Source: Hypsibius dujardini
Lineage: Eukaryota; Tardigrada; Eutardigrada; Parachela; Hypsibiidae
Length of the DNA stretch: 21,598 nucleotides
Direction of reading: 5' to 3'
Assembly: GCA_001579985.1 (NCBI GenBank)
Contig: LRSR01007858.1
Span: forward strand, 1-21,598
Notes under the pieces: model-generated
What the model saw: only the letters and a program-made list of their open reading frames with translations
What the model was told of the DNA's origin: nothing
Databases searched by the model: none
Shown here: piece after piece, positions 1-9,568 of the stretch
Layout of the letters: every line of letters begins with the position of its first letter
Numbering within the stretch: the first letter of the stretch is position 1
Made by a program: the position numbers and the translations under genes

Positions 1-36
1 ACAGACACACAGACACACAGACAGACAGACACACAG
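1..36. repeat. ACAG/ACAC simple repeat in chitinase intron
   Basis: A run of ACAGACAC-type units at the window edge. It lies in the intron whose acceptor is at 81-84 (GCAG). Confidence 0.8.
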
Positions 37-84
37 AGAAGAAAATGTTTCATTAGGACTTAATATATCTAATTCTTGCTGCAG

Positions 85-1466
85 CACACTTGACGTCGTG
101 AACGTCATGACATACGATCTAGCTGGGGCCTGGGATTTGTCTGGAACCGGGCATCAAGCCTCGCTCTTCGTCGGTCCTCGGGGCGTGCCTTCAGAATGGA
201 ATGTCGTGAGTGGATCAGTCGGACTATTATGCCTATATTAGTTTGCTGTTATGACTAACAATGTTCATTGTCATTTTTTATTCGGAATCAAGGCATCAAT
301 CATGCAGACTTGGGTTGATGCCGGCGTGGCCAAGTCAAAACTGGCAGTCGGATTGCCGCTCTATGGCCGCGGCTGGATGTTGGCCAGCGCATCGTCTCAC
401 GGCCTGGGAGCACCGGTGTCAGCAGCCCTCACAGCGAGCTTTTACACCACAGAAAGCGGGGCGTGGCCCTACTACGAAATCTGCAAGCGCATCCAGTCGG
501 ACGGTGCCACAAAGGTTTTCGACACAACTATTCAGGCATCGTATGCGTATACCGGTAGTTGGTGGATTGGATACGACGATGTCCAAACAATTGCTGGAAA
601 GGTAAACTGATTCATTCACAGCATTTGCCCGATACAGACACAGACACAGACACAGACACAGACACAGACACAGACACAGACACAGACACAGACACAGACA
701 CAGACACAGACACAGACACAGACATTGGAACGGATGGTTGCGAATGTGCGTTGCAGTCGTTTGTTTATTTCCATAGACAACCTGGGCAAAGAATAACGGG
801 TACGGGGGTGTCTACGTCTGGGACACCGCGCAGGACGACTTTGCTAACCTTTGCGGACAGGGCAAAAACCCCCTCCTGAGCGCCATCAAGACTGCTTCCC
901 TTGGCGGCTCCAACCCGGGAACAGTTGCAGCCACACCCCCAAGGACAACTACGACAACCGTTGCAACCACCAGTAAGGCAACCACGACCACCACAAAGGC
1001 GCCATCAACCACAGTCAAAGCAACAACTGCTGCAGCAACCATCAAAACTGTACCACCGACCGTCCAGTCTGGACCCCTAACCACCGCTAAGCCCGCCGTT
1101 ACCACCACCACCACAGCAACGACAGGAGCGCCACCGCGACCAACAACGGCTGCTTCTTCCGGCACTACTGGTAAGTTGTCCATCCTTGTTGTGTGCCTCT
1201 TTCAAGGCTGCAAAATTAACAAGGTTCTCGATCTGCTACAAGTATTTTAAGGCGTACCCATGCTTTCGTTTTCAGCGACCTGCGGAACCCCGCTATGCAC
1301 CCAAAAGGGACCGGGCTTGGTGGCTCTTGGCACCTGTTCAACCACGTTCTGCAACTGCGACCAGTCCAACGTCGGTTACCTGACCAGCTGCGGCGGCGCC
1401 TTAATCTTCGATTCGGTCAATCATTACTGCAACTATCAGAGCCAAGTTGCGGGTTGTGCCGGATAA
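85..1466 (+). CDS. GH18 chitinase with CBM14 domain, 5'-truncated by window
   Basis: This is the 3' part of a secreted chitinase that hydrolyses chitin. Inferred exons are 85-205, 293-601, 777-1170 and 1276-1466; splice phases agree and give 337 residues. The first exon carries the GH18 motif MTYDLAGAWD, the second has GLPLYGRGW and the third has GGVYVWDTAQDDF near the barrel end. A Thr/Pro/Ala-rich, mucin-like linker of about 95 residues follows. The last exon encodes a six-cysteine CBM14 (peritrophin-A) chitin-binding domain and the stop. The catalytic DxxDxDxE motif would lie upstream of the window, so activity cannot be judged. For the third exon, the acceptor at 775-776 was preferred over 790-791 because it restores TTWAKNNGYGG at the usual family spacing. 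A hexamer microsatellite fills the intron before it. No clear AATAAA follows the stop. Confidence 0.93.
634..724. repeat. (ACAGAC)n microsatellite, about 15 copies
   Basis: A near-perfect hexanucleotide run within the third visible chitinase intron (602-776). It reads as alternating Asp-Thr in one frame, which is not real coding sequence. Confidence 0.95.
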
Positions 1467-1488
1467 AGTCCTCCAACCGCAGGAATCG

Positions 1489-1673
1489 TACAGTAAGCGA
1501 AAGAATTCAATCTAACTTAAGGTCACGGAAATGGGCGAAAAGGGGCGGGGCAAGGGTGATACTTGAACAATCAACCAATCAACCAATCAACCAGCGGAGC
1601 TCCAGACCCCTGCCCCGCCCCTTTTGCTCATTTCTGGGACCCTCCGTTAGATTAAGTTCTGTCGCTTACTGTA
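1489..1673. mobile_element. Tc1/mariner-type MITE with TA target duplication
   Basis: Two imperfect inverted arms of about 65 bp (1491-1557 and 1606-1671) enclose a short tandem run of AATCAACC. The termini are CAGTAAGCGA and TCGCTTACTG, each bordered by TA, as expected for the TA duplication of Tc1/mariner elements, whose ends commonly begin CAGT. The element is 181 bp without the TA and has no coding capacity, so it would be a non-autonomous element. It sits 22 bases after the chitinase stop, probably in the 3' UTR. Confidence 0.75.
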
Positions 1674-2326
1674 GACGCTATTGACGGAGTATTGTAATTA
1701 CATGTATAGAATTTTGTAGGAAGCTTCAATTATTTCGGCCTTTTTGAATTGAGATGTAAATTTTTCCCCTTGAGCAATATTCGTCACGTCACTGTTTGCT
1801 AGCTTGTGCGCTGCTGACCTGCTGATATTTTAAAATGCATTTACGTATTATTCCCGCTGACAATAATGTGTACATGAAAAACTCAACCTGAGTCGTTCAG
1901 AAAGCTTCATAGAAGTACACAGGAAAGAGGGGAAAAAATAAGGAAATAATTAAAGGCGAACGAAGTAGAAAGAGAAGGAATGAGTTGTTGAGGTAGAATA
2001 TAGCTCTATTTATAGGCTTGCAGAGCGGCACCATTCAGACTGGAGGCGGGGTCGGTTGGCAGTCTGGTCCTTGATTCATCCGAGGGGTGTTGGTCAGCAG
2101 GGGTGACTCCCAGTTATACCCAGATTTAGCTGCCCGCCAAATCCTCTTCGTTTTGGTAGTCAACGTATCTTCCTCATTCTGAATTGCATTGTTTCAGAAG
2201 GAAGCCGATTCAATACCAGGATGATTGTTTCGAAAATCATAAAGGATTTCAATTAATGTTCGAATTACTGTCATTTTTTTGACAGTGAAGCAATGTGACT
2301 TTTTGGCGGGCGTAATTCATAATCAT
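1674..2326. other. intergenic, no gene seen
   Basis: AT-rich sequence between the miniature element and the candidate minus-strand gene. A purine-rich A/G tract lies at about 1919-1985. No coding frame or RNA gene is convincing. Confidence 0.5.
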
Positions 2327-2332
2327 TTTATT
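2327..2332 (-). promoter_or_regulatory. AATAAA polyadenylation signal
   Basis: AATAAA on the minus strand begins about 20 bases after the minus-strand stop at 2352-2354. The spacing fits a compact 3' UTR and supports a gene ending here. Confidence 0.45.
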
Positions 2333-2351
2333 GAGGTATGACTACCCTGTA

Positions 2352-2727
2352 TTAGCTCATCATACACTGGGCATAACCCACAACGGGCTGCAAATTCCCT
2401 GACGATGGCAAACTAGAACTGTCGCCGCGGGCTGGGTTGGCAGACACGAGAAGCCAGCACTGCCCGTACTGCTTGCCCGGGGTGAATTGTCCGACGTGAA
2501 CATGGCCTGTGTACACTGCGGATGGATCAGGCAGAGGTCCTGAAACGTAGCCGAAGTATTCGCCATGAGGTAGAACGTGTCCGTTGTTCGGTTGAGGGCC
2601 ACAAAACCCGGACAGTTGAGGTAGGCTGGAACGTAGTAAAAACTTGCTTGATACAGACGCTTTAACGTCGCTCTGGACAAAAAGGTAGTTTCGATTTCGT
2701 GAAAAAGATGCAGGGCAGAGAGCGTCG
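2352..2727 (-). CDS. candidate terminal exon, secreted-type hypothetical protein
   Basis: This minus-strand frame follows a good acceptor (CTGACTTCTTTAG, with a branch-point-like CTGAC) and runs 124 codons to the stop at 2352-2354. It contains VYTGHVHVG and QFTPGKQYGQCWLL, which loosely recall DM9-type repeats (YVGRA..PGK..G.C); that link is weak. Five cysteines and a Ser/Pro-rich stretch near the end fit an extracellular protein. A second frame on the same strand is open for 130 codons from a Met at 2752. I preferred the first frame for its splice site and residue pattern, but either could be wrong. Upstream exons were not resolved. Confidence 0.35.
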
Positions 2728-3307
2728 CTAAAGAAGTCAGTTCAGCGACCATTGTCGAGATTGTAGTTGATCAAATGACAGTGTCCTTGATCGTCACCCT
2801 GATTACCCTTCGTCCCTAGCTCGGCTAGCGACCTTTCTGATCCAGCGTCGTACATAAAACAGACAAATAAAATTAGTTAATTCATCTACTTTTTGAAGTG
2901 GAAAAAAAGTTAGTTATTTATGACTGCGGTAGTTAAGACCGGACAGTTAAATTATAAATATGTCTTTTTTGTTAAGCATTTTTAGTTCTGTCACTTCTTG
3001 AAACTACAGTAGGCCTCACATAGTTTTTATTTTTTAGTTCAGTTTTGTTTTGGTCATCCAGAACAGCCCTACCAGTGATATGTTAGCCTACAATTCAGAG
3101 TACAAATCGAACACAAGCGGAAGAAAATATTATTGTAAGGCTGAAATCACACTACTAATTCTTGAGCTCCTGAACAACACCAGCAAATCTCAGTATAAAG
3201 AGAATGTGTATATTACACAATACGAGTAGAGTACGACTACATGAATCACAAAAAAACACTGACTAAAGAATCTCCACAACAGATTACACGTACTAACACA
3301 GCACCAT
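2728..3307. other. AT-rich stretch, no gene seen
   Basis: AT-rich sequence between two groups of candidate minus-strand exons. It could be an intron or a spacer. A minus-strand open frame covering 3190-3489 contains STDCAMDLGRFNDADGQDC, which I do not recognise. Confidence 0.35.
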
Positions 3308-3948
3308 TTACAAGCTTGCAAACAGTCCTGCCCATCTGCATCGTTGAATCTGCCCAAGTCCATGGCACAATCGGTAGAGTCGGCAGGAACATGAGCCCGC
3401 CAACCGTGAAGGTATTGCCGAACCTGGGCTATGCTGGGCGAAGCAGACGTCTGTAAACAATTGCGCTTCAAAAATGCACGAGGTCTCATCTGGAAACTAT
3501 TAAAATCAACAAAGATGCGCTGTTAGAGTGCGACTTGACCTTCAACGCGTGGCACATCGTTCTGGTCGTCAGCGTCATCGGTCAGTGCACTTAAATTCGG
3601 ACAGAATATTTTTGCGGATTCAATTTTAACCAGCTGCACGTTCTGCTTCCTGTTCATCATTGTTAAATGTGTATCTTCCTTGAAGTAGTTGTACTCGAAA
3701 AGAGATTGATGTACATTAACATCCCTTGATGAGTCTTTAATAAACGTAACCAGAAGCAGAGACGTGACGGACGAACGGAGGGGTGGGGGACACTGGGGAA
3801 ATGCCCCAAAATTAATTCGAGGGGGATTGTTTAACCAGCAAGATGAAAAAAATGATTGCCTCCTCAAATGGGGGGGGGGGGACTCCCTTTTAAATGCAAA
3901 ACGGGTTTCTCCCCAACTTTTGGCAAGAATTTGTTCAAGCAGAGTCAA
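3308..3948 (-). CDS. candidate two-exon hypothetical protein
   Basis: A minus-strand frame from a Met at 3948 runs to a possible donor (GAAG|GTCAAG) at 3540/3539. After a 50-base intron, the acceptor TTTCCAG leads to a second frame (3489-3308) that joins in phase and ends in TAA. The join reads VEDETSCIFEAQLFTDVC, which looks protein-like. The first 55 codons overlap a G/C homopolymer tract and look poor, so the true start may lie further in, for example at the MMNRKQ Met pair. No family is recognised. The intron is very short, and the call rests only on frame and splice fit. Confidence 0.25.
3870..3881. repeat. G12 homopolymer
   Basis: Twelve consecutive G in a G-rich stretch. A C12 run lies about 350 bases downstream (4228-4239), on the other side of the minisatellite. 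Confidence 0.9.
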
Positions 3949-4018
3949 TGGTTTCCTTAGGGCTGCCAGTCTTATGGTACGATGGTTCGATGGTAGGAAT
4001 CGTCCGATGGCAACAAGG

Positions 4019-4167
4019 GCTCAGAGGTACGAAAGGTTCAAAGGTACAAAGGGTCCAGTGGTACGAAAGGTTCAAAGGTACGAAGGGCTCAGAGGTACGA
4101 ATAGTTCAAAGGTACGAAGGGTTCAAAGGTACGAAGGGTTCAAAGGTACGAAGGGTTCAGTGGTACG
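4019..4167. repeat. 17 bp minisatellite, about 9 copies
   Basis: Tandem copies of about 17 bases with consensus GGTTCAAAGGTACGAAG, varying between GGTTCAAAG, GGCTCAGAG and GGTCCAGTG starts. Because 17 is not a multiple of three, the array is open in several frames, which creates long spurious reading frames rich in Lys, Gly and Arg. Confidence 0.9.
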
Positions 4168-4239
4168 CAACAAGGGGCAAAAAGAGGGAAGGGGAAGGGA
4201 CGGGGACTTGTAGCCTAAGCCCACAAGCCCCCCCCCCCC

Positions 4240-4668
4240 GGAAAAAGTCCTTTACTCCTCTTATCATAATCAGCCCAAGGAAGAAGACGAAATATTTGCG
4301 ACCACCATTCGTCCCAACGGCAGCTCTTGACAAATATACAACACACCCATTCGCAAATGTAATTATTTAGGTACAATTCATTCCGCAACATTTCTGACCA
4401 GGGTCGATCGTCTCATTTTGGGAAAGCTCCTACGCGATAACAAACGCGAAGTCATTATCTCACAGCTTTGCTCGTTTGTATCAGGGAAATCCATCAAAAC
4501 TCAATAATCATGCACATAGCAAGGTAAAGAGTGGATTGAAATCCCACCAGATGGGATGAAAAAATTATGTTCTGTATTAAAATAGGTTATCGTCGCGGCC
4601 TGGTTTTCGGCTGAAAGCAAACCGCTTGGATTAAATGTCTCTTTAAGTGCGCTCGGGGTTCGGCATCC
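4240..4668. other. 3' flank of GPCR gene, no gene seen
   Basis: Between the C12 run and the GPCR stop. No coding frame, RNA gene or clear AATAAA for the GPCR transcript (minus strand) was found. Confidence 0.5.
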
Positions 4669-6286
4669 TCACATCCTCGTTTGCACCTGAATCGTGGACG
4701 CTCCGCCAGTATCCCATTTGCGCGAGGACAATCCGGTATGGAATGACGGGTTTGTGGGAGTCACTTGGTTTCTCGGGCAGACGTGCACGTTCAGCGATCG
4801 CAACCACTTCCAGAAATGCGACCGATACTCATTGCTGAATGCGAAAAGAATTACCTGAAACGGAGAAGAGAAACTATAGAAAATATATTTCTAATTAAAC
4901 GGTCAATGCCGCTTAAGAAATGTCCCTTTTTTCAGTTCTTTTTTCACCGTTACTTTCCCTTCAGGATTCTTCTCTACCTTTTTCCACATTCAGCCTAATG
5001 AACTTTTTAACTACCCAACCTCCTGTGGGTAGAATTAACACTATGTAATATAATTTTTTTTATATGTCACTCACAGGTGTGACCGGAAATTGCAACGCCA
5101 GACACCATCGAAGCCATAGACGCAGCAGCGGACTGTTCCCGTACAGTACCGGAAAGGCTGCCTGAACCATGGGCTGTGTCACGGTACACAACACATCAAA
5201 CACCACGGAAATCAGCAACATCTTCGTCACGTTCAATCGCCTCCGGAAAGTGACAGCTTTCCGTGTCGAATCCCCCGGGGCGCCATCACCGCTACGATGA
5301 CTACGGAAGCCCCTCACATACAACACGAGGAACACCAGCACCGCAATGCCACCCACCACCCCATAGGGCACGTAGATAGCAATGGGTGTGAGGAAACTCT
5401 TCAGGATACCCTTCGTTTGAATCACGATGCACTGGCCTTGCTCCGTAGAGCCGAATTTCCCGCCCACCTCAAATAAAAACGGAATAGAACATACTCCCGA
5501 GATGGACCAACAAACGGCGATCATCATTCCGGTGACCTTTCGTGTTGACCAAGCTTTGTAGGCAAAGGGGAAGATCATAGCGACGAGTCGGTTGACGGCC
5601 AACGACACCTCGGCCCAGTTGTTGGCGTACTGCTGAATGCTCTGCAGGAAATGGACGTATTTGCAGACATCGCGTGGATGGGCGAACCAAAAGTTGTCCC
5701 CGTAGATGAGGACGGCGGTGATGGGGCTATGGACTACACTCATGCCTATAGGGACGACATCAAATGCCAAATGTCAAATGTCAAATTCAACTCAAATTCA
5801 TGTATTCAAAACATTCTCATAAACTTTATTTGGGAAGCACTCTACAACTACATAAGAAAAACGCGCCAAAACAATAATAAATTGAATTGAGTTATCACAA
5901 GTCCCGTCGAATCAAAGCTACATCAAAATCAAATCAAATGATCAAGTCAAATCAAGTCAAATCAAGTCAAATCAAATCAAATGATCAAGTGATCAAATGA
6001 GTTTCAAAATCAAATCAAATGTGCCGTTTGTCATTTGATGCCATTCCTACGTGCCTAGGCAGTTGATGATGACATGGATGATGAGGATGCCAGCTCCGGA
6101 TCGGAGGGTCCGCGACCGAGTGATGACGCAAAATAGCACCCCGTTAGTGAGGATCCCAATGAGGGAGATGGCGATGAAGGCGGCGAACCATAAGCGCATT
6201 GATGACCTTTCAATGGCGTTCCCATTCAGGTGCTGGTTGGTAAAGTTCTTGAGCGCAGAGGTGTTGACCAAACTGAAGTTGTTCAT
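4669..6286 (-). CDS. Class A (rhodopsin-like) GPCR, three exons
   Basis: A plasma-membrane receptor; ligand unknown. Inferred exons in gene order are 6286-6051, 5738-5075 and 4854-4669, with agreeing phases (2, then 0), giving 361 residues. The start Met at 6286 has an in-frame TAG just upstream. The N-terminus carries glycosylation-type sequons (NFS, NTS, NFT). TM1 has GILTNGV (conserved Asn). Cys104 before TM3 and Cys182 in loop 2 could form the usual disulfide. The DRY position reads NRL (128-130). Trp156 marks TM4, and TM5-TM7 follow. The NPxxY region of TM7 is replaced by TPVILFAFSNEY. Using acceptor 5739-5740 joins TM2 as INCLGTVVHSPITAVL without a break. The first intron (5739-6050) is the introner-like element described separately. 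The divergent DRY and NPxxY motifs suggest a lineage-specific family. Confidence 0.9.
5739..6050 (-). mobile_element. introner-like intron, copy A (in GPCR gene)
   Basis: The complete 312-base first GPCR intron. On the gene strand it starts GTAGGAATGGC at the donor and ends near the acceptor with GACATTTGGCATTTGATGTCGTCCC. Inside lies a 46-base core (5803-5848). All three blocks recur in the kinase intron at 11225-11570. The remainder is dominated by ATTTGATTTGA-type simple sequence (5935-6035). Sharing from splice site to splice site between unrelated genes is the reason for this call. Confidence 0.55.
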
Positions 6287-7216
6287 ATTGAAAAACTAAT
6301 ACTGGAAATAAAAATTATCAATCGCGGGTTTTTTTAACGCTGTCGGAGTCGCGTCGGTGTCAGATAGGGAAGATAACTCTTACAGTTATGAGAGTATGCA
6401 GCAGTTGCGACACAGACCTTGCTGCATGGAGAAAGCAACGATCGCGTGAGTGATTCTCTACCCAGGATACACATGAGTGCTTTAATCTGGATAAATAATT
6501 AAGCTAGCGGTGAGAGTGGGTGGATTAATAAAACTCTCGGAAAACAAGAGAGCAAGCATAACACGCAAGCACGAATAAAACAACTCTTTTCAAAACAAAC
6601 AGCTCTTTGACACAACTCTTCTGTTAAAATTACGAGGGGAAAACCATCTGGCCTTGAAACACGAGAGCCTCGCGATCAGGTGCTGCGGAGCATATCTTAA
6701 TTCGGTTCTACGAGTTCACATGTCCACCGGTGCAGGTGCGAGTAGAAAATTGAGGGTAATCACACAAATCTTGCGATTGTAATTTGTGATTGCCGTTACT
6801 TTTCCTGTTACACTGGTATATGCATCAGTGGCCATTTTGACTCGTGGAAACTAATTACGACCCGACCCGACACGGACTTTGTCTTGAATGAGAGAAAACC
6901 GGATACGCTTGAAAAGGGATTTCGTAAGCTTCACCGGAAGATCAGCCCTTGAAGAGAGATGACAGAACTCGAAAGTTTGTAATCTGCTGCGTCAGACGTG
7001 CCAAACGTCTTTCATCCATGACGTGAACTTCTTTTGATTTTGAGTTGCAATTTTGTGGTACTGATTCTGCTCGGCTCGCCTTCAATCGTGGCACATTGTA
7101 CTATATAATGGGCCTGTCTTCGGTTCCATGCATCGGCATCCACAGCCTTTCCGTGATTTTGGATAAACGGATTCCATGAAAGACCAGTAGGGTCGCAAAA
7201 CACGATGATAACACTA
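6287..7216. other. 5' flank of GPCR gene, no gene seen
   Basis: This should hold the GPCR promoter, but no distinct TATA box or initiator could be picked. A 63-codon minus-strand frame (7203-7012) has no recognised motif and is not called. Confidence 0.4.
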
Positions 7217-7540
7217 ATGAAACACTACTGTACCGGCTGTACCAATAGCTCAGCTCCTGGTGGCGGTCAAGGCAATAGCAGTGAGGGTGCGTATGATCGT
7301 TGAGGATCTGGTGACGGTGGCCGGGACGTTCAGGGTGGTGGTTGTGGACGGGGGATTAATCAATCTCGCTCCAACTACACACCCTTAAACGAGGAACGCG
7401 GACGTGGTAACCGTGGTGGGCGGACAGAACACCTGAGACACATAACAATGAAGATCGGATGCCTTAACAAGTGAGCGTCGTACCTGTGGCAGTCCGCCAA
7501 TCGGGTGGATCTGCCACTAGACCTGTCCGACTTCAGACCG
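7217..7540 (+). pseudogene. decayed Gly/Arg-rich frame
   Basis: A frame starting at the ATG at 7217 reads SSAPGGGQGNSSEG, reaches a TGA, continues as GSGDGGRDVQGGG and RGRGNRGGRTEHL, then MKIGCLNK before another TGA. RGG-like repeats followed by MKIGCLN vaguely recall the nucleic-acid-binding and endonuclease start regions of LINE proteins. Two stops in about 100 codons suggest decay. The assignment is speculative. Confidence 0.2.
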
Positions 7541-8023
7541 ACAAAAAGTTAACTTCGGTTTGCGAACCATTATCAGTGTGAGTGGTCTAGAATCCTGAGA
7601 AGTGTTAATTAGACACCAAATGGGTCACAGATCCATAAAATGTTATGTATAACGTCATGCCCAACGGTCTTGACATACCTTTTGAAAAAATGGAATGGGT
7701 AAAAAATATAAGTCAGAGTAAAGAGAGAACGCATGACGCTAGTCCGGGAGCAGACTATTACTTGTCAGTTTACCTGCTTTTTGTGATCATCGTGCCAACC
7801 ATAAATGACTCCGGTTGGACGACCCGCCAAATTAGCTTTTGCCCAAGTGTAAGAGAAATCAAACAGTGAAATCAGAAACTCCTGAAGCTTATAAGCACCC
7901 AGGAACTCATTCCGACGTTATATATCCCATTTTTGACTTTTTCGATTTAAAAATCGCCAAGTCTCATTGCTGAACGTACTACTGGCGAGTTTTGACACAA
8001 AGCTTGTAAATTGATACGGAATA
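7541..8023. other. intergenic, no gene seen
   Basis: AT-rich sequence without a convincing frame, repeat or RNA gene. Confidence 0.5.
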
Positions 8024-8211
8024 TTGATATGGAATTGGAATTATGGAATTACTGTACAGGTACAGACGAACAGTATTCTCAGATCAAGAAATACCGGGGG
8101 CCCTACTGGAGTTGGAGTAATGGAGTTACAGTATAGGAACGTGCTGTCAGGCCAAAGGGTACCGAGGGCCCTATTGGAGTTGGAGTTATGGTGTTACTGT
8201 ATAGGTACAGT
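8024..8211 (+). repeat. dispersed ~69 bp module, tandem copies
   Basis: Two complete modules and part of a third, 68-77 bases each, with consensus pieces ATGGAGTTACTGTATAGG, GGTCAAGGGGTACCGGGGG and CCCTACTGGAGTTGGAGT. Related copies lie at 8574-8611, 15829-16085 and, inverted, 19021-19204. No coding content. The third module is interrupted by the inverted-repeat element that follows and resumes at 8574. Confidence 0.75.
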
Positions 8212-8573
8212 GCGAGGTAGAGGCCGTTAACCAGGCCGCTTTTCGAAATCGTAACTTAAGCAGGCCAGCAGGCCAGCAGGTGGCGCATAAGTCGTTTTTG
8301 CGATGTCAACCCAGGCAGATGGAACCGAAATGGCGTCTCTACCGGACTACTTGCAAACTTCTCCATTGACATTCTTCCCTTCCTTTTTTGGATTCAAATT
8401 TGAAGCGTGAGGCTTAGGAACGAACTAAAATGGGTCAGAGAATTTTTCTGAATGTTTTCAAGCCACCTGTTATGGTATGGCAGCACTGCAGCGCTGGGAA
8501 ATCAACGATGAAAAAACCGGCCTGATTAAGTTACGATTTCTAAAAGCGACCTGGTTAACGGCCTTTACCTCGT
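8212..8573. mobile_element. non-autonomous element with ~55 bp terminal inverted repeats
   Basis: Including the adjoining ACAGT/ACTGT palindrome, the inverted arms are 8207-8266 and 8519-8578, 60 bases each with 55 matching, enclosing a spacer of about 250 bases without coding capacity. The ends read GCGAGGTAGAGGCC and GGCCTTTACCTCGT. The dispersed module is broken at its TACAGT^ACTGT point and continues directly after the element, so this is a nested insertion. Confidence 0.6.
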
Positions 8574-8611
8574 ACTGTCAGGTCAAGGAGTACCAGGGGC
8601 CCTACTGGAAT
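8574..8611 (+). repeat. dispersed module, continuation after insertion
   Basis: ACTGTCAGGTCAAGGAGTACC followed by AGGGGCCCTACTGGA matches the second half of the ~69 bp module and continues the copy interrupted at 8211. Confidence 0.6.
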
Positions 8612-8649
8612 GAATCCCAAAAAAAGGTCCAAACAAGACTTGATGCAGT

Positions 8650-8825
8650 CGGACGGACGAGTTCGACACAGCCTTTGGGTCCATCAGCACCTACTCTATC
8701 ACTCCGTACGTTTACAGTTCGGTTGTTCGTCCGTCTACCCGTTCGTCGTCCGTTTGTCCACCCGTTTATCGTTCATCTGTCTTTTCCAAGATCCGTTTCT
8801 TAACAGTCTCATCGTCTGTCTCCAC
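8650..8825. repeat. degenerate GTCC/CGTC simple sequence
   Basis: Imperfect tetranucleotide units (CGTCCGT, CCGTTCGTCGTCCG, GTTTGTCC). It looks like an old microsatellite. Nothing else is seen from 8612 to 9044. Confidence 0.5.
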
Positions 8826-9044
8826 TACTGCATATTATGCCTTCTTCGACTGACTATGTTTTATGGGCTCCGTCATAGAATATGAGATTTGAACGTGCAA
8901 TTCTTCGGGTGGCAAAGCGTTAAAACAGCGTCAATCGTGAAGTGTTATTCTGTTCATTGGACTAGTACTTTTGGATCCACTTTGAATTTTAAGGCATTAA
9001 AGAGACCATTGATTCCCGTTAATAACGTGCCTATTCCTTTACAG

Positions 9045-9255
9045 TCCACATATTACGCTCGCGTGTCCGATCTGTTTTGCATCGTCCGAACAGCAAGTAT
9101 TCTTTGGTCGAATGACGGAGCATGCGACGGTGCAAAGACGGTTCGTTCCTCCAGCTCAATCCTGCGAGTTCTTGCTGGACTCAATTCTTGGCGAGCGAAC
9201 ACCGTTGCTGGACATTGGGATACCTGGTGCGGTTCGCTGTCCACTGGTGTCTTAA
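9045..9255 (+). CDS. candidate terminal exon with CPIC motif
   Basis: An acceptor-like CTATTCCTTTACAG ends at 9044. The frame that follows runs 69 codons to TAA at 9253-9255 and is more GC-rich than its flanks. It reads ITLACPICFASSEQQVFFG, then GRMTEH and LGERTPLLDIGIP. CPIC with a later His recalls a zinc-binding site, but no known finger spacing is clear. No upstream exon was found. A longer frame starting at 8889 overlaps it and looks less protein-like. Low confidence. Confidence 0.3.
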
Positions 9256-9568
9256 TTAATTTTATCTGGATGGTGGACTTCAGGACTTCGGTAAACTGGA
9301 AATATGAAAGCGTTTCTCATTTGACATTGATTTAAGTTTGAGACTTTAGTGTGTGTACTGCCTACTCAAAATTGCTAGCCAAACTTAAAAAGCTCGGCTG
9401 TTAAAACTAAGCATAAATGGTAGCTAATACAGAAAATTCAGTCTTCATAAAGACTGAAACACGTTTGCGGACATCGCTATCGCACTGTGATGATCACCAT
9501 ATGGAACATACGTTGCAAATCTGAGTGAGTAAACGGCGAGACGTGGCGTCTCCTGACGTCCTGTTGTG
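9256..9568. other. 3' flank of Hsp70-kinase gene, no gene seen
   Basis: AT-rich; expected to hold the 3' UTR of the minus-strand fusion gene. No clear AATAAA was found on the minus strand. Confidence 0.4.

Noticed and set aside
777-791. Alternative chitinase acceptor at 790-791
   Set aside because: It would delete five residues that the family normally has before NNGYGG.
559-879. Open frame with a long Asp-Thr repeat
   Set aside because: It is a translation of the ACAGAC microsatellite inside a chitinase intron, and its other part is out of frame with the chitinase exon.
812-1183. Val/Ala-rich minus-strand frame
   Set aside because: Antisense shadow of the Thr-rich chitinase linker.
3764-4370. 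Two long plus-strand frames rich in Lys, Gly and Arg
   Set aside because: They are translations of the 17 bp minisatellite, which is open in several frames.
9240-9270. Possible third copy of the introner core (frame reading LINFIW, as in the two introns)
   Set aside because: The nucleotide match is short and gapped, and neither the donor nor the acceptor block is present.
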